A stretch of 36,026 nt of DNA, taken from positions 2,567,850 to 2,603,875 of the forward strand of contig NZ_JXBK01000001.1 in assembly GCF_000816495.1 (NCBI RefSeq). Reading direction: 5' to 3'. This DNA comes from Acinetobacter harbinensis (lineage in GTDB: Bacteria; Pseudomonadota; Gammaproteobacteria; Pseudomonadales; Moraxellaceae). Both the position numbers and the translations under genes were made by a program. Positions 34,893 through 36,026 of this stretch are shown in pieces (within the stretch, counting starts at the first letter, position 1; each line of letters begins with the position of its first letter). The notes beneath the pieces were generated by a model. That model did not search any database and was not told the DNA's origin. It was given only the letters and a program-made list of their open reading frames with translations.

Positions 34893-36026
34893 TTAAAGTG
34901 CAACGCCACCGGTACCAAATGCTTCACTGTGAATATTTTGTGCCGGAATTCCCAATTCAAGCAAGGCTTTATGTTGAACTTGCATGAATGGAATAGGACC
35001 GCAAAGATAGTAATCTGCATCTTTTGGTAACATTTTGGCATCCAATTGTTTGAGATTCAAACGCCCTTCTGCATGATAGTCACGGCCCAACACATCTTTA
35101 CTGTCGGTTTGTTCATAAGCCACAAAAACATTTAAATTGTCATGTTTTTTCGCCAAATCTTGCACCGTCTCTTTCATAGCATGTACACGTGAATTACGTA
35201 CTGCATGAATAAAGTTAATCGGGTTTTTAGGTTCAGGCTTATTAAAGTTCGCCTTGATTTTTTCCCACAGGGTCACTTTTTCGTTCGGATCGGTATTACC
35301 GGTCAAAAGTTGGTTCAGCATGGCCATCATCGGTGTTAAACCAATCCCCGCACTAATCAACACATTGGTTTTTTCTGGATTAAACAAGAAGAAATTACCA
35401 GTCGGCGCAGACAGCTCAATCACATCATTTTCTTTGACTTTGTTATGTAAAGTCGATGAGACATAACCTGGATCTTGACCTTCTGCTTTTGGACTTTCAT
35501 TTTTAACCGAAATACGTAAATACTGACCAGTTGAACTGTCGGATAGACTGTATTGACGCGGTTGTTTAAAGCCTAGTGCATCAATAAACAGACGTACAGT
35601 GACATATTGTCCGGCTTTATATTCAGGTAGCGCGCCGCCATCTTGAGGCACCAAATAGAACGAAGTAATCTCATCGCTTTCTTTAACTTTTTTAGACACC
35701 ACAAAGTTGCGCCAGCCTAACCAGCTGCCTTTGGTTTGTTCATGTTCTAAATACATTTTTTGTTCAGTTTCAATAAACAAATTCGCCAATTGACCATACG
35801 CCGCAGCCCATGCACTAATTAGCTCATCTTCCATCGGCACACTCAGCACTTCACTGATGGAATGCAGCAAGTTTTCACCAACAATATCGTAATCAGGTGC
35901 TTGAATATTCAAACTGACATGTTTGTGACAAATCAATTCAATCACCGGCGCCAGCACCATTGGATCTTCAATATTTTCGGCATAAGCCAGTACCGCGCCC
36001 GCCAATGCTTTGGCCTGTGCGCCCGT
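34893..36026 (-). CDS. hmp: Flavohemoprotein (nitric oxide dioxygenase), N-terminus cut by window
   Basis: The frame stays open to the window edge; about 377 residues are visible. Hmp oxidises NO to nitrate with O2 and NAD(P)H. The globin part is present from near the E helix, with the proximal heme histidine in ICHKHVSLNI. The reductase part has the FAD motif RQYSLSD, the NAD(P)-site ISAGIGLTPMMAML and YYLCGPIPFMQ, and ends SEAFGTGGVAL. A stretch of about 20-25 residues between AMLNQLL and FIHAVRNS, rich in K, N and P, looks like an insertion relative to the enterobacterial protein. nsrR downstream fits NO control; the operator would be outside the window. Confidence 0.96.
   Translation of the reverse strand, partial: TGAQAKALAGAVLAYAENIEDPMVLAPVIELICHKHVSLNIQAPDYDIVGENLLHSISEVLSVPMEDELISAWAAAYGQLANLFIETEQKMYLEHEQTKGSWLGWRNFVVSKKVKESDEITSFYLVPQDGGALPEYKAGQYVTVRLFIDALGFKQPRQYSLSDSSTGQYLRISVKNESPKAEGQDPGYVSSTLHNKVKENDVIELSAPTGNFFLFNPEKTNVLISAGIGLTPMMAMLNQLLTGNTDPNEKVTLWEKIKANFNKPEPKNPINFIHAVRNSRVHAMKETVQDLAKKHDNLNVFVAYEQTDSKDVLGRDYHAEGRLNLKQLDAKMLPKDADYYLCGPIPFMQVQHKALLELGIPAQNIHSEAFGTGGVAL

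Overview
The window is chromosomal DNA from a gammaproteobacterium, very probably an Acinetobacter (Moraxellaceae). This rests on gene content and order. A lipooligosaccharide glycosyltransferase cluster abuts ilvE, and the Acinetobacter outer-core (OC) locus is known to lie between ilvE and aspS. The rest is glnE-ilvE, queA/tgt-yajC-secDF, a gacS-cysM-rlmD-relA block of the kind known from pseudomonads, and an hmp-nsrR pair. I cannot name the species. No insertion sequence, prophage, integrase, CRISPR array or rRNA was seen. One tRNA gene is present.

Layout. (1) 1-9114 is the accessory OC/surface-glycan region. It holds a 5'-cut GT61-type transferase, a GT25 transferase, a GINT1-type beta-propeller protein, a four-gene minus-strand run joined by ATGA-type overlaps (group-1 transferase, polysaccharide deacetylase, GT2, GT4), a phosphoethanolamine-transferase-like membrane enzyme and an ELM1/DUF1022-family protein. 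Parts of it are far more AT-rich than the rest of the window, as expected for a horizontally shuffled glycan locus. (2) 9158-14257 carries ilvE, glnE and an orphan soluble histidine kinase on the minus strand. (3) 14451-14647 carries tRNA-Leu(CAA) with a clear promoter and terminator. (4) 14721-22296 is a plus-strand queuosine/Sec-accessory block: queA, then a DUF3137-lemA pair, then tgt-yajC-secD-secF. (5) 22389-27963 is a minus-strand cluster cysM - 3'-5' exonuclease - rlmD - relA, divergent from (6) gacS at 28117-30927. (7) 31043-33567 has a crotonase, a GlxR-like dehydrogenase and a hydroxypyruvate isomerase. (8) 33581-34069 is rsfS with promoter and terminator. (9) 34367-36026 is the nitric-oxide module nsrR-hmp, with hmp cut by the window end.

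How the genes work together. Region 1 builds and decorates the outer core of lipooligosaccharide. QueA and Tgt both act in queuosine tRNA modification. YajC/SecD/SecF assist protein export. RelA (ppGpp synthesis) and GacS (Gac/Rsm global control) sit head-to-head around cysM and link nutrient stress to post-transcriptional control. GlnE tunes glutamine synthetase. Hmp detoxifies nitric oxide and NsrR probably senses it.

I did not find a clearly new defence or mobile system. The items most worth a second look are the unusual OC gene set with its stand-alone GINT1-type protein, a structured leader upstream of tgt, three intrinsic terminators placed 19-43 nt before the start codon of the next co-directional gene, and the DUF3137-lemA pair splitting queA from tgt.
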